Positions 15,695 to 24,887 of a DNA stretch of 64,000 bases are shown here, piece by piece (positions within the stretch are counted from its first letter, which is position 1; each line of letters begins with the position of its first letter). Below the pieces are notes generated by a model. That model did no database searches. It had not been told where the DNA came from and saw only the letters and a list, made by a program, of their open reading frames with translations. The stretch is from Streptomyces taklimakanensis. Lineage in GTDB: Bacteria; Actinomycetota; Actinomycetes; Streptomycetales; Streptomycetaceae. A program made the position numbers and the translations under genes. The stretch is from NCBI RefSeq assembly GCF_009709575.1, contig NZ_WIXO01000001.1:4094001-4158000 (forward strand), read 5' to 3'.

Positions 15695-16825
15695 ATGACG
15701 GACGACGAGACCAGCAGGGACGGCGGAGCCACCGGACCGGGTGAGCGGAGCCGGGACGGGGGTCGGGGACGCCGCGGGGCGCCGCGGCGCGCCGTCGTCT
15801 GGGGGGCCGTCGGAGCCCTCGTGCTGGCCGCCGTCGGATTCGGAGCCCTCTACCTCAGGCTCGACGGCAACATCGCGGGCATCGACATCGAGGCCGCCCT
15901 GGGCGGCGACCGGCCCGCCGACACCCCCGGTGGCTCGATGGACATCCTCGTCCTCGGCTCCGACACCCGATCCGGCGGCAACGACCGCTACGGCCGCGAC
16001 GACGGTACCGCGCGCGCCGACACGGCGATGATCGTGCACGTCAACGAGGCGCGCGACCGGATGGGCATCGTCTCCGTCCCCCGCGACACCCTCGTCGAGC
16101 GGCCCGAGTGCGCCAGGACCGACGGTGGCACGGCTCCCCCCGCGCGGCGGGCGATGTTCAACACGGCCTACGAGATCGGCGGACCGGTGTGCGCGGTGAA
16201 GACCGTCGAGTCGATGACCGGCATCCGCATGGACCACTACGTCGAGATCGACTTCATCGGCTTCGAGAAGGTGGTCGACGCCCTCGACGGTGTGCCGATC
16301 ACCACCACCGAACCGATCGAGGACGAGGACAGCGGGCTCCGCCTGGACGCCGGGCGGCACACGCTGGACGGGGAGCAGGCGCTGGCCCTGGTCCGCACCC
16401 GCAAGAGCGTCGGCAACGGCAGCGACCTGGCGCGGATAGACCTCCAACACGTCTTCGTGAGGGCCTTCGTCGACCGGGTCGGGGAACTGGGGGTCCTCTC
16501 CGACCCCGGGCGGCTCTACCGGGTCGCCGACACCGCCACCTCCGCCCTGACCACCGACGCCGACCTGGCCTCCACCGCCGACCTGGTCCGGCTGGCCGAG
16601 ACGTTGGAGGGCATCGACTCCGAGGACGTGCGCCTGGTCACCCTGCCGGTGCGCCAATCGGCCGCCGACCCCAACCGGGTGGTGCCGATCGGGGAGCGGA
16701 CCGAGCGGATCTGGGCGGCGTTCAGGGCGGACCGTCCCATCCCCGAGTCCGTGACCGAGGGATCGGCCGCCGAGAGGGCGGAGGGGGCGCAGGACGTGGG
16801 GAAGGCCGGCCGGCGGGCGGAATAA
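15695..16825 (+). CDS. LytR-CpsA-Psr (LCP) family cell-wall glycopolymer ligase
   Basis: 376 residues from ATG 15695 (GAGGA upstream). Short Arg-rich cytoplasmic N-terminus, one transmembrane helix (VVWGAVGALVLAAVGFGALYL, about residues 30-50), then the extracytoplasmic LCP domain: ILVLGSDTR, ARADTAMIVHV, VSVPRDTLV, NTAYEIGG and ALALVRTRKS with the catalytic Arg cluster. LCP enzymes transfer undecaprenyl-linked teichoic acid or arabinogalactan-type polymers to peptidoglycan. In this window a WecA/TagO-like initiator lies 4 kb downstream, but substrate is unknown. Confidence 0.92.
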   Translation: MTDDETSRDGGATGPGERSRDGGRGRRGAPRRAVVWGAVGALVLAAVGFGALYLRLDGNIAGIDIEAALGGDRPADTPGGSMDILVLGSDTRSGGNDRYGRDDGTARADTAMIVHVNEARDRMGIVSVPRDTLVERPECARTDGGTAPPARRAMFNTAYEIGGPVCAVKTVESMTGIRMDHYVEIDFIGFEKVVDALDGVPITTTEPIEDEDSGLRLDAGRHTLDGEQALALVRTRKSVGNGSDLARIDLQHVFVRAFVDRVGELGVLSDPGRLYRVADTATSALTTDADLASTADLVRLAETLEGIDSEDVRLVTLPVRQSAADPNRVVPIGERTERIWAAFRADRPIPESVTEGSAAERAEGAQDVGKAGRRAE

Positions 16826-16845
16826 CGGCCGTGGCCCCCTGGTTT

Positions 16846-16874
16846 TGGGAGGTACGGCCAGTAGTGGCAGACTG
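16846..16874 (+). promoter_or_regulatory. Candidate rpmE promoter
   Basis: TTGGGA and CAGACT are separated by 17 bp. -35 has 4 of 6 consensus bases and -10 lacks the first T. It lies ~110 bp before the rpmE start. Confidence 0.35.
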
Positions 16875-16986
16875 GTGCGTCGGTCCCGGTTCACGCGTAG
16901 GCAGTGATTCCAGCGAACCTCCGCGCCCGCCATCGGACGCGAGGAGCCGGCGCGACCCGGAACCCTCCCGCAACCTAGGAGAGACC

Positions 16987-17211
16987 TTGAAGCGCGACAT
17001 CCACCCGGAGTACGTGGAGACCCAGGTGAGCTGCACCTGCGGTAACTCCTTCACCACTCGCAGCACCGTCGCCGGCGGCACCATCCGCGCCGACGTGTGC
17101 TCCGCGTGCCACCCGTTCTACACGGGCAAGCAGAAGATCCTCGACACCGGTGGCCGCGTGGCCCGCTTCGAGGCCCGCTTCGGCAAGAACGCCGGGTCGA
17201 GGAAGAAGTAG
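16987..17211 (+). CDS. rpmE: 50S ribosomal protein L31 (zinc-binding form)
   Basis: 74 residues with a TTG start; CTAGGAGAGACC upstream supports it, and the protein then begins KRDIHPEY as expected. Zinc ligands are present (CTCG near residue 17 and CSACH near 38), so this is the C+ paralogue used under zinc sufficiency; the C- paralogue would be elsewhere under Zur control. Terminator follows directly. Confidence 0.97.
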   Translation: MKRDIHPEYVETQVSCTCGNSFTTRSTVAGGTIRADVCSACHPFYTGKQKILDTGGRVARFEARFGKNAGSRKK

Positions 17212-17219
17212 CGACCCCG

Positions 17220-17266
17220 AACGCCGGCCCTCGGCCGCCCCTCACGGGCGGCCGGGCCGGCGTTTT
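17220..17266 (+). terminator. Terminator after rpmE
   Basis: AACGCCGGCCC (17220-17230) pairs with GGGCCGGCGTT (17254-17264), with a nested CCGCCC/GGGCGG stem, and is followed by TTTT: a canonical intrinsic terminator. Confidence 0.9.
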
Positions 17267-17334
17267 GCCGTCCCGGCCGGCCGTCCGCCCGGCGCCCCCT
17301 TCCGCACGTTCCGTCCCACACGAAGGACCCCACG

Positions 17335-18423
17335 ATGTTCGAGGCGGTCGAGGAACTGATCGGTGAGCACGCCGACCTCGAGAAGAAGCTCGCCGATCCC
17401 GCCGTCCACGCCGACCAGGCGAACGCGCGTCGGCTGGGCAAGCGCTACGCGGAGCTGACCCCCATCGTCGGCGCCTACCACGCCTGGAAGGCCACCGGCG
17501 AGGACGTCGCCGCGGCCCGTGAGCTGGCTGTCGACGACCCGGACTTCGCGGCCGAGGTCAAGGAGCTGGAGGCGCGGCAGGAGGAGCTGACCGAGAGACT
17601 GCGGCTGCTGCTCGTCCCGCGCGACCCCAGCGACGACAAGGACGTCATCCTGGAGATCAAGGCGGGCGAGGGCGGTGAGGAGTCAGCGCTGTTCGCCGGC
17701 GACCTGCTGCGCATGTACCTGCGCTACGCCGAGCGGCGGAACTGGAAGACCGAGATCATCGAGGCCAACGAGTCCGATCTCGGCGGCTACAAGGACGTCC
17801 AGGTCGCGGTGAAGGCACGCCAGTCCTCCGGGGGAGGGGCGGCCGTCGAGCCCGGCCAGGGCGTGTGGGCCCGGTTGAAGTACGAGGGCGGCGTCCACCG
17901 CGTCCAGCGGGTGCCCGCCACCGAGTCCCAGGGGCGCATCCACACCTCCGCCGCCGGTGTCCTCGTCCTCCCCGAGGCCGAGGAGGTCGACGTCGAGATC
18001 AACCCCAACGACCTGCGGATCGACGTCTACCGCTCCTCCGGGCCCGGCGGCCAGTCCGTGAACACCACCGACTCCGCCGTCCGCATCACCCACGTGCCCA
18101 CCGGCATCGTGGTCTCCTGCCAGAACGAGAAGAGCCAGCTGCAGAACAAGGAGCAGGCGCTGCGCATCCTGCGCGCCCGGCTGCTGGCGGCGGCCCAGGA
18201 GGAAGCGGAGAAGGAGGCGTCGGACGCGCGCCGCAGCCAGGTGCGTACGGTGGACCGGTCCGAGCGGGTGCGCACCTACAACTTCCCGGAGAACCGGATT
18301 TCCGACCACCGGGTCGGCTTCAAGGCGTACAACTTGGACCAGGTACTGGACGGCGACCTGGACGCGGTGATCCAGGCGTGCGTGGACGCCGACTCGGCGG
18401 CCAGGCTCGCCGCCGCACGGTGA
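17335..18423 (+). CDS. prfA: Peptide chain release factor 1
   Basis: 362 residues. Recognises UAA/UAG and triggers peptidyl-tRNA hydrolysis. The GGQ motif is Gly238-Gly239-Gln240, and the codon-recognition PxT region reads RVPATESQGRIHTSAA. Followed by prmC, which methylates this Gln, in the conserved prfA-prmC order. Confidence 0.98.
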   Translation: MFEAVEELIGEHADLEKKLADPAVHADQANARRLGKRYAELTPIVGAYHAWKATGEDVAAARELAVDDPDFAAEVKELEARQEELTERLRLLLVPRDPSDDKDVILEIKAGEGGEESALFAGDLLRMYLRYAERRNWKTEIIEANESDLGGYKDVQVAVKARQSSGGGAAVEPGQGVWARLKYEGGVHRVQRVPATESQGRIHTSAAGVLVLPEAEEVDVEINPNDLRIDVYRSSGPGGQSVNTTDSAVRITHVPTGIVVSCQNEKSQLQNKEQALRILRARLLAAAQEEAEKEASDARRSQVRTVDRSERVRTYNFPENRISDHRVGFKAYNLDQVLDGDLDAVIQACVDADSAARLAAAR

Positions 18424-18523
18424 CCGCCGCGGCCACCGCGCACGGTGGCGGGACGGCCGCGGCCACGGATGGACGGCCGGGCCGCCGACGAGGCCCGTAC
18501 GGGACGGGTGGAGGACGAGGAAC

Positions 18524-19369
18524 GTGAACGTACTGCTCGCCGAGGTGGCCCAGGCCACCCAGCGGCTCGCCGACGCCGGAGTGCCCTCCCCGCGCTTCGA
18601 CGCGGAGGAGCTGGCGGCGTACGTGCACGGCGTCAAGCGGGGGGAGCTGCACCGGGTGGCGGACTCCGACTTCGACGCCCGCTACTGGGAGGTCGTGGCC
18701 CGTCGGGAGGCCCGCGAACCGCTCCAGCACATCACCGGACGCGCCTTCTTCCGCTACCTGGAGCTCCAGGTGGGCCCCGGCGTGTTCGTGCCCCGCCCCG
18801 AGACCGAGTCCGTGGTGGGGTGGGCGATAGACGCCGTGCGCGCGATGGACGTCGCCGAGCCGCTGATCGTCGACCTGTGCACCGGTTCCGGCGCCATCGC
18901 CCTGGCCATGGCGCAGGAGGTGCCGCGCTCGCGCGTGCACGCCGTCGAACTGGACGAGGACGCCCTTCGGTGGGCCCGCAGGAACACCGAGGGTTCCCGC
19001 GTCACCCTGCACCACGGCGACGCGCTGACCGCCCTGCCCGAGTTGGACGGCCAGGTCGACCTGGTCATCTCCAACCCGCCCTACATCCCGCTCACCGAGT
19101 GGGAGTACGTCGCCCCCGAGGCCCGCGACCACGATCCGCAACTGGCCCTGTTCTCCGGCGAGGACGGCCTGGACGTCATCCGCGGCCTGGAACGCACCGC
19201 GCACCGGCTGCTGCGCCCCGGCGGCCTGGTGGTCGTCGAGCACGCCGACACCCAGGGCGGCCAGGTGCCCTGGATCTTCACCGAGGACCGCGGCTGGGCG
19301 GATGCCGCGGACCACCCCGACCTGAACAACCGGCCCCGTTTTGCCACAGCCCGCAGGGAGGTGCCGTAA
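18524..19369 (+). CDS. prmC: Release factor glutamine N5-methyltransferase
   Basis: 281 residues, GTG start after GAGGAAC. SAM-dependent methylation of the GGQ glutamine of RF1/RF2. SAM motif I VDLCTGSGAIALA and the substrate-binding NPPY at residues 184-187 are intact. The stop is immediately followed by the ATG of the YrdC-family gene, so they are translationally coupled. Confidence 0.96.
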   Translation: MNVLLAEVAQATQRLADAGVPSPRFDAEELAAYVHGVKRGELHRVADSDFDARYWEVVARREAREPLQHITGRAFFRYLELQVGPGVFVPRPETESVVGWAIDAVRAMDVAEPLIVDLCTGSGAIALAMAQEVPRSRVHAVELDEDALRWARRNTEGSRVTLHHGDALTALPELDGQVDLVISNPPYIPLTEWEYVAPEARDHDPQLALFSGEDGLDVIRGLERTAHRLLRPGGLVVVEHADTQGGQVPWIFTEDRGWADAADHPDLNNRPRFATARREVP

Positions 19370-20017
19370 ATGGCACGGCGTTACGACTGCTCCGACGCGA
19401 CCGACCGCGCCACCGGTCTGCGTGAGGCCACCTCCGCGGTCCGCCGCGGCGAACTCGTCGTGCTGCCCACGGACACGGTCTACGGGATCGGCGCCGACGC
19501 CTTCACCCCGGAGGCCGTCGGCGACCTGCTGGAGGCCAAGGGGCGCGGGCGCAGCATGCCCTCGCCCGTCCTGATCGGCTCGCCCAACACCCTGCACGGT
19601 CTGGTCACCGACTTCTCCGAGCAGGCCTGGGAGCTGGTGGACGCCTTCTGGCCCGGCGCCCTCACCCTGGTCGCCCGGCACCAGCCCTCGCTGACCTGGG
19701 ACCTGGGCGAGACCCACGGCACGGTCGCCGTCCGCATGCCGCTGCACCCGGTGGCCATCGAGCTGCTGACCGAGACCGGCCCGATGGCGGTGTCGTCGGC
19801 GAACCTCACCGGCCATCCCGCCCCGCAGGACTGCGACGCGGCCCAGGAGATGCTGGGCGACTCCGTCTCCGTCTACCTCGACGGCGGCCCCACCCCCGCC
19901 TCGGTGCCCTCCTCCATCGTCGACGTCACCCGTCCGGTGCCCCGGCTGCTGCGCGAGGGCGCGATCGGTGTCGAGGAGCTGCGCAAGGTCGTACCCGACC
20001 TCGAGGCCGCCAGTTGA
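19370..20017 (+). CDS. Threonylcarbamoyl-AMP synthase (Sua5/YrdC/TsaC family)
   Basis: 215 residues. Makes L-threonylcarbamoyladenylate from Thr, bicarbonate and ATP for t6A37 modification of ANN-decoding tRNAs. The family features VVLPTDTVYGIGADAF, KGRGRSMPSPVLIG and SSANLTGHPAP are visible. It lacks the extra C-terminal Sua5 domain, so it is TsaC-type. Starts one base after the prmC stop and overlaps the next gene. Confidence 0.93.
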   Translation: MARRYDCSDATDRATGLREATSAVRRGELVVLPTDTVYGIGADAFTPEAVGDLLEAKGRGRSMPSPVLIGSPNTLHGLVTDFSEQAWELVDAFWPGALTLVARHQPSLTWDLGETHGTVAVRMPLHPVAIELLTETGPMAVSSANLTGHPAPQDCDAAQEMLGDSVSVYLDGGPTPASVPSSIVDVTRPVPRLLREGAIGVEELRKVVPDLEAAS

Positions 20018-20658
20018 CTCCGTCCGACGGGGCGCCCGAGGAACATGGCATACCGGTCTTCCGCATCCTCCACGTCTCCACCGGGAACGTCTGCCGCTCG
20101 CCCATCACCGAGCGGCTGACCCGGCACGCCCTGGTGGACCGGCTCGGTGACGAGCGGGCCGGCGGACTGGTCGTGGAGAGCGCGGGGACGTGGGGGCACG
20201 AGGGCGCCCCGATGGAGGAGCACGCCGCGGAGGTCCTGCTGGAGCACGGCGCGGACCCCTCCGGCTTCCTCGGCCGCGAGCTGCTGGACGAACACGTCAT
20301 CCGTGCCGACCTGGTGCTGACCGCGACCCGTGACCACCGGGCCCAGGTGATCTCCATGGGGCACTCCGCGGGACTGCGCACGTTCACCCTCAAGGAGTTC
20401 ACCCGGCTGGTGCGGGCCATCGATCCGGCCACCCTGCCCGAGCCCGACGGCGACGGCCGCGTGGTCGAGCGGGCCCGCGCGCTGGTGCGCGCCGCGGCGG
20501 CGCTGCGCGGCTGGCTGCTGGCGCCCAGCGCGGAGGCCGACGAGGTGTACGACCCCTACGGCGCCCCCATCACGTACTTCCGCAGCGTCGGCGAGGAGAT
20601 CAGCGCGGCGCTCGACCCGGTGGTCACCGCCCTGACGGGGGTTCCCGCGCGCGCATGA
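20014..20658 (+). CDS. Low-molecular-weight protein-tyrosine-phosphatase-like protein with Cys-to-Ser P-loop
   Basis: 214 residues from a TTG that overlaps the preceding stop (TTGA). The fold signature is clear: the P-loop HVSTGNVCRSP, the ESAGTWGHEG segment and the acidic DPYG...TYFRSV region near the C-terminus. In active enzymes the loop is V-C-x-G-N-x-C-R-S; here the first Cys, the nucleophile, is Ser22, while the second Cys (Cys27) and Arg28 remain. The extra ~60 residues between the DxxxA region and the C-terminal Asp loop are unusual for the family. It may bind phosphotyrosine/phospho-arginine without hydrolysing it, or use another chemistry. Coupled with the YrdC-like gene. Confidence 0.8.
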   Translation: MTPSDGAPEEHGIPVFRILHVSTGNVCRSPITERLTRHALVDRLGDERAGGLVVESAGTWGHEGAPMEEHAAEVLLEHGADPSGFLGRELLDEHVIRADLVLTATRDHRAQVISMGHSAGLRTFTLKEFTRLVRAIDPATLPEPDGDGRVVERARALVRAAAALRGWLLAPSAEADEVYDPYGAPITYFRSVGEEISAALDPVVTALTGVPARA

Positions 20659-20898
20659 GGGGCCGGAGGGGGAAGACGGGAGGCGGGGCGGCACGGGCGG
20701 TGCGCGACCGTCCGTCGCGGCCCGGTTGTCTAAGGTGTGGTGTCCCGGGTGCGCGCCCGGGAGTCTGCGAGTGTTCTGGGGAAGTCGTGCGTACAGCGTT
20801 CTTCGGGGGGACGAGCCTCCCCCCGGCCCCGCCGGGAAGGCCCCCGGCGTCCCCTGCCGAGCGGGGCGCCCCGTCCGTCCGAGAGTCCTGGGGGATCC

Positions 20899-22212
20899 GT
20901 GCGTGAATACCTGCTGACGTTGTGCGTCACCGCCGCGGTCACCTACCTCCTCACCGGGCCGGTACGGAAGTTCGCCATCGCGGCGGGCGCGATGCCCGAG
21001 ATCCGCGCGCGCGACGTGCACCGCGAACCGACGCCGCGGCTCGGCGGCATCGCCATGTTCGGCGGCCTGTGCGCGGGCCTGCTGGTGGCTTCCCGGCTCA
21101 CCAACACCGGTGACGTCTTCACGCTCTCCGACGAGCCCCGCGCGCTGCTGGCCGGGGCCGGTCTCATCTGGCTGCTGGGCGTCCTGGACGACAAGTGGGG
21201 CGTGGACGCCCTGGTCAAGCTCGGTGGGCAGATGATCGCCGCGGGCGTGATGGTCTGGCAGGGCCTGACGATCCTGTGGCTGCCCATCCCGGGCGTGGGC
21301 AACGTGGCCGTGACGCCGATGCAGGGCACGCTGCTGACCGTCGCGCTGGTCGTCGTCACGATCAACGCGGTGAACTTCGTGGACGGCCTGGACGGTCTCG
21401 CCTCCGGCATGGTCTGCATCGCCGCGGCGGCGTTCTTCGTCTACGCCTACCGGATGTGGTACGGGCACGGCATCGAGGGAGCCGCTCCCGCCACCCTCTT
21501 CGCCGCGGTCCTCATGGGCATGTGCCTGGGCTTCCTGCCGCACAACATGCACCCCGCGCGGATCTTCATGGGCGACTCGGGCTCGATGCTCATCGGCCTG
21601 GTGCTGGCCGCGGGCGCGGTGTCCATCACCGGACAGATCGACCCGGACCGGATCACCGAGTCCGAGGGGTCCGTCCGCTCCGGCGTGTACTCCATGGTGC
21701 CGGTCTACATGCCGGTGCTGCTGCCGCTGACGGTCATCGCGGTGCCCATCGCCGACCTGGTGCTGGCGGTGGTGCGGCGCACCTGGCGGGGACAGTCGCC
21801 GTTCGCGGCCGACCGGGGCCACCTCCACCACCGGCTGCTGGAGATCGGGCACTCGCACAGCCGGGCCGTGCTGATCATGTACTTCTGGTCGGCGCTGATC
21901 GCCTTCGGTGCCGTCGCCTTCTCGGTGCGGTCCTCCAGCCTGGTGATCGTGCTCGCCATCGTGCTGCTGAGCGCGGTGGGGCTGGTGATCCTGCTGATGC
22001 CCCGCTTCACCCCGCGGGTGCCGCGCTGGGCGCAACGGCTCGTTCCGCCGCGCTACCGTGTTCGGGCGTCCAGGGCGTCCGGGGAGCGGGGGGACGACGC
22101 GGACGGGAGCGCGGAAGCCGGGGCCGGCGGGCGGCCCGGTGGGGCGACCGCGCTCGGCGAGTACGATCGTCCGGCGCGGGAGGGTCGCCCCAGGGCGGAC
22201 AGCCGCTCATAG
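20899..22212 (+). CDS. WecA/TagO-type undecaprenyl-phosphate GlcNAc-1-phosphate transferase
   Basis: 437 residues, GTG start with GGGGGA upstream. About ten or eleven transmembrane helices. Family motifs of the PNPT superfamily are in order: the PTPRLGG loop, LGVLDDKWG, NFVDGLDGLA, FMGDSGSM and HLHHRLLE (HIHH-type). It transfers HexNAc-1-phosphate from UDP-sugar to undecaprenyl phosphate on the cytoplasmic face, initiating teichoic acid, teichuronic acid or polysaccharide synthesis. MraY is unlikely because mraY sits in the division cluster. The last ~60 residues are disordered. It precedes the atp operon, as is usual in actinobacteria. Confidence 0.92.
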   Translation: MREYLLTLCVTAAVTYLLTGPVRKFAIAAGAMPEIRARDVHREPTPRLGGIAMFGGLCAGLLVASRLTNTGDVFTLSDEPRALLAGAGLIWLLGVLDDKWGVDALVKLGGQMIAAGVMVWQGLTILWLPIPGVGNVAVTPMQGTLLTVALVVVTINAVNFVDGLDGLASGMVCIAAAAFFVYAYRMWYGHGIEGAAPATLFAAVLMGMCLGFLPHNMHPARIFMGDSGSMLIGLVLAAGAVSITGQIDPDRITESEGSVRSGVYSMVPVYMPVLLPLTVIAVPIADLVLAVVRRTWRGQSPFAADRGHLHHRLLEIGHSHSRAVLIMYFWSALIAFGAVAFSVRSSSLVIVLAIVLLSAVGLVILLMPRFTPRVPRWAQRLVPPRYRVRASRASGERGDDADGSAEAGAGGRPGGATALGEYDRPAREGRPRADSRS

Positions 22213-22309
22213 CAGCCCCATCGGCGTTCGTCATCGCGAAGCACCGCTGGTTACCCCGCATGTGTGACGGTCCGCACACGAACTAGGTAAAGACCTCATC
22301 AAATAGTTT

Positions 22310-22323
22310 GTGATACCGTTCAC
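22310..22323 (+). promoter_or_regulatory. GTGA-N6-TCAC inverted repeat upstream of atpI
   Basis: GTGA and TCAC flank six bases, resembling a Crp-type operator (Streptomyces Crp prefers GTG-N6-GNCAC; one base differs). TACCGT at 22314-22319 inside it fits a -10. The region 22213-22447 should hold the atp operon promoter; nothing stronger is visible. Confidence 0.3.
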
Positions 22324-22447
22324 GAGTCCGGCGAGAAGGTCGGTGGCCTCCCAGAACTCCCGATCCGTGGTTCCGCGCCGCCGGATGACGGTCACTTTCG
22401 AAGGTCACGCCACGCCCCCCGTAGACCACCCTGCTGGAGCACCGTTT

Positions 22448-22891
22448 ATGCAGTCGAACGACGCCCGAATCCTTCGTGGCGCCGCGATTCCCTCCGCCTG
22501 CGTCGGCCTGGCCGGCGTGATCGTCGGCGCGGTCGTCGCGGGGGGCGAGGGCGCCCTGGGAGCGGGCCTCGGCACCGTGCTGGTCATCGCGTTCTTCGGT
22601 GCGGGCCTCCACGTGCTCGGTCGGATCGGACGGAAGTGGCCCGAGCTCCTCCTCGGAGCGGGATTCCTGGTCTACACGACCCAGGTCGTCGTCATGCTCC
22701 TGCTGCTGAAGTTCCTGCGGGGCGCGACCTTCATGGACGGCCGTGTGTTCGGCCTCACAGTGCTGGCCTGCCTCCTGGTGTGGCTCGCGGCCCAGGCGTG
22801 GACGCAGACTCGGATCAAGTCCCTGTACGTGGAGCCCGCCGAGAGCGGTGGGACCTCCCCGAAGCCCTCCGCCGCGGAGTCCCGCACGTGA
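22448..22891 (+). CDS. atpI: ATP synthase protein I
   Basis: 147 residues, four transmembrane helices, hydrophilic tail. Assists c-ring assembly and Mg2+ handling; not part of the final enzyme. Sequence is poorly conserved, the call relies on topology and on position as the first gene of the atp operon. Confidence 0.88.
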   Translation: MQSNDARILRGAAIPSACVGLAGVIVGAVVAGGEGALGAGLGTVLVIAFFGAGLHVLGRIGRKWPELLLGAGFLVYTTQVVVMLLLLKFLRGATFMDGRVFGLTVLACLLVWLAAQAWTQTRIKSLYVEPAESGGTSPKPSAAESRT

Positions 22892-23157
22892 TCCGGAGCC
22901 GTGTGGAGACCCGAGGCAGGGGCGGGACGAAGTCCCCTCCGACGGGCTGCTATCGTCCGACGCCGAGAGGGCCGCGAGCCTTGGAGAAGGCGCTGTGCGG
23001 GACAGCGCCGGACGCTCCTCGCCTCTTCCCGGGCCGTCCTGCCGCCGCGCCGGCCGGTTCCCTCCCGCTCACCCCAGTCCAGTGCCGCCCCGTGGCCCAG
23101 CGCCATGCCGACACCCCGAGGTAGCCGTACCCATGCGTCCGATCGAAGGAGCTCGCG

Positions 23158-23967
23158 GTGAGTAGTGACCAGTTGCTCGCCTTCGAGACCGACTGCCACC
23201 TGTTCAAGGGCTGTGGTTTCGAGGCCCCCAGTGTGTGGTCGTTCATCTTCGACCCGATCGCCGAGGTCGGCGGGGTCGAGATCAACAAGCCGATGCTGCT
23301 CGCCTTCATCGGTACCTTCGCCATCCTCGGCTTCTTCTGGGCGGCCTTCGCCAACCCCAAGGTGGTCCCCGGCAAGCTGCAGATGGTCGCCGAGGCGCTC
23401 TACGAGTTCGTGCGTCGGGGCATCGCCCGGGAGGTGATCGGAAAGAAGGGCGACGCCTTCATCCCGTTCCTGGTGTCGCTGTTCTTCTTCGTGTGGATGC
23501 TGAACCTCTGGGCGATCATCCCCATCGCCCAGTTCCCGGTCAGCGCGATCATCGCCTACCCGGCCGGCCTCGCGTTGGTCGTCTGGATCACCTACATGAC
23601 GGTGACGTTCAAGACGAACGGCTTCGTCGGCGGGATCCGCAACCTCTGCGTCCCCGGCGGCCTGCCGAAGCCGATCTACGTGCTGCTCACGCCGATCGAG
23701 TTCGTCTCCAACATCTTCGTGCGGCCCTTCACGCTGGCGGTCCGGCTCTTCGCGAACATGTTCGCCGGCCACATCCTGATCCTGATCTTCACGATCGCCA
23801 CCTGGTACATGCTCGGCACCTTCCTCGGCACCCTCTACGCGACCGCCTCGTTCGCGATGACGATCGTGCTCACGGCCTTCGAGCTGTTCATCCAGGCGCT
23901 GCAGGCCTACGTCTTCACCGTGCTGACCGCGACCTACCTCTCCCAGGCGCTGGAGGAGGCGCACTGA
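23158..23967 (+). CDS. atpB: F0 ATP synthase subunit a
   Basis: 269 residues, GTG start behind GAAGGAGCTC. Stator half-channel subunit. The essential Arg lies in the RPFTLAVRLFANMFAGH helix; C-terminal helices FELFIQALQAYVFTVLTATYL match the family. Confidence 0.97.
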   Translation: MSSDQLLAFETDCHLFKGCGFEAPSVWSFIFDPIAEVGGVEINKPMLLAFIGTFAILGFFWAAFANPKVVPGKLQMVAEALYEFVRRGIAREVIGKKGDAFIPFLVSLFFFVWMLNLWAIIPIAQFPVSAIIAYPAGLALVVWITYMTVTFKTNGFVGGIRNLCVPGGLPKPIYVLLTPIEFVSNIFVRPFTLAVRLFANMFAGHILILIFTIATWYMLGTFLGTLYATASFAMTIVLTAFELFIQALQAYVFTVLTATYLSQALEEAH

Positions 23968-24067
23968 CGAGACGGGGCCGCGGTCCCCTCCAGCCACCAC
24001 CCGCCCAACCCCCAGACGTCCGGTGGACCAACCACCCACCGGCCCACCAAGAGAAGGAACCCAAGGA

Positions 24068-24298
24068 ATGTCTGCTCTCGAGACCCTCGCTGCTGTCGAA
24101 GGCAACGTCGGCACCATCGGCTACGGCCTCGCCGCGATCGGCCCCGGCATCGGCATCGGCATCATCTTCGGTAACGGTGTGCAGGCCATCGCCCGCCAGC
24201 CCGAGGCCGCCGGCCTCATCCGTCAGAACATGCTGCTCGGCTTCGCCGTCGTCGAGGCCCTGGCGCTGATCGGCTTCGTCGTCCCGTTCATCCTCTGA
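24068..24298 (+). CDS. atpE: F0 ATP synthase subunit c
   Basis: 76 residues, two helices with the polar loop ARQPEA. The H+-binding carboxylate is Glu63 in FAVVEALAL. The GPGIGIGIIFG glycine helix-packing motif is clear. AAGGAA ribosome site. Confidence 0.98.
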   Translation: MSALETLAAVEGNVGTIGYGLAAIGPGIGIGIIFGNGVQAIARQPEAAGLIRQNMLLGFAVVEALALIGFVVPFIL

Positions 24299-24332
24299 CG
24301 AAGCCGCAAACGGAACCGACGAAAGGTCCATC

Positions 24333-24887
24333 ATGATGAACCTGGCAGCTTCGGAACCGCAGTCCCCGCTGCTTCCGGTCTGGCCCGAGGTCGTCATCGG
24401 CCTGATCGCCTTCGGCATCGTCTTCTTCGTCTTCGCCAAGAAGCTCCTCCCGGCCATCAACAAGGCCCTGGAGGAGCGTCGTGAGGCGATCGAGGGGGGC
24501 ATGGAGAAGGCCGAGGCTGCTCAGGCCGAGGCGCAGCAGACGCTCGAGGAGTACCGAGCCCAGCTCGCCGAGGCTCGTCACGAGGCCGCGCGCCTGCGCC
24601 AGGAGGCGCAGGAGCAGGGCGCCACGCTCATCGCGGAGATGCGCGCTGAGGGCCAGCGGCAGCGTGAGGAGATCATCGCCGCGGGGCACGCCCAGATCGA
24701 GGCCGACCGTCGGCAGGCGGCCCAGTCGCTGCGCCAGGACGTGGGCAAGCTCGCCACCGACCTGGCCGGCAAGCTGGTCGGCGAGTCCCTCGAGGACGTC
24801 GCCCGGCAGAGCCGCACGATCGACCGCTTCCTCGACGAGCTCGAGGCGAAGGCGACCACCGCCGAGTCCTCCGGGGTCGCCCGATGA
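24333..24887 (+). CDS. atpF: F0 ATP synthase subunit b
   Basis: 184 residues: one N-terminal transmembrane helix (VVIGLIAFGIVFFVFA) and a long amphipathic coiled coil that forms the peripheral stalk. Stop overlaps the atpH start. Confidence 0.96.
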   Translation: MMNLAASEPQSPLLPVWPEVVIGLIAFGIVFFVFAKKLLPAINKALEERREAIEGGMEKAEAAQAEAQQTLEEYRAQLAEARHEAARLRQEAQEQGATLIAEMRAEGQRQREEIIAAGHAQIEADRRQAAQSLRQDVGKLATDLAGKLVGESLEDVARQSRTIDRFLDELEAKATTAESSGVAR

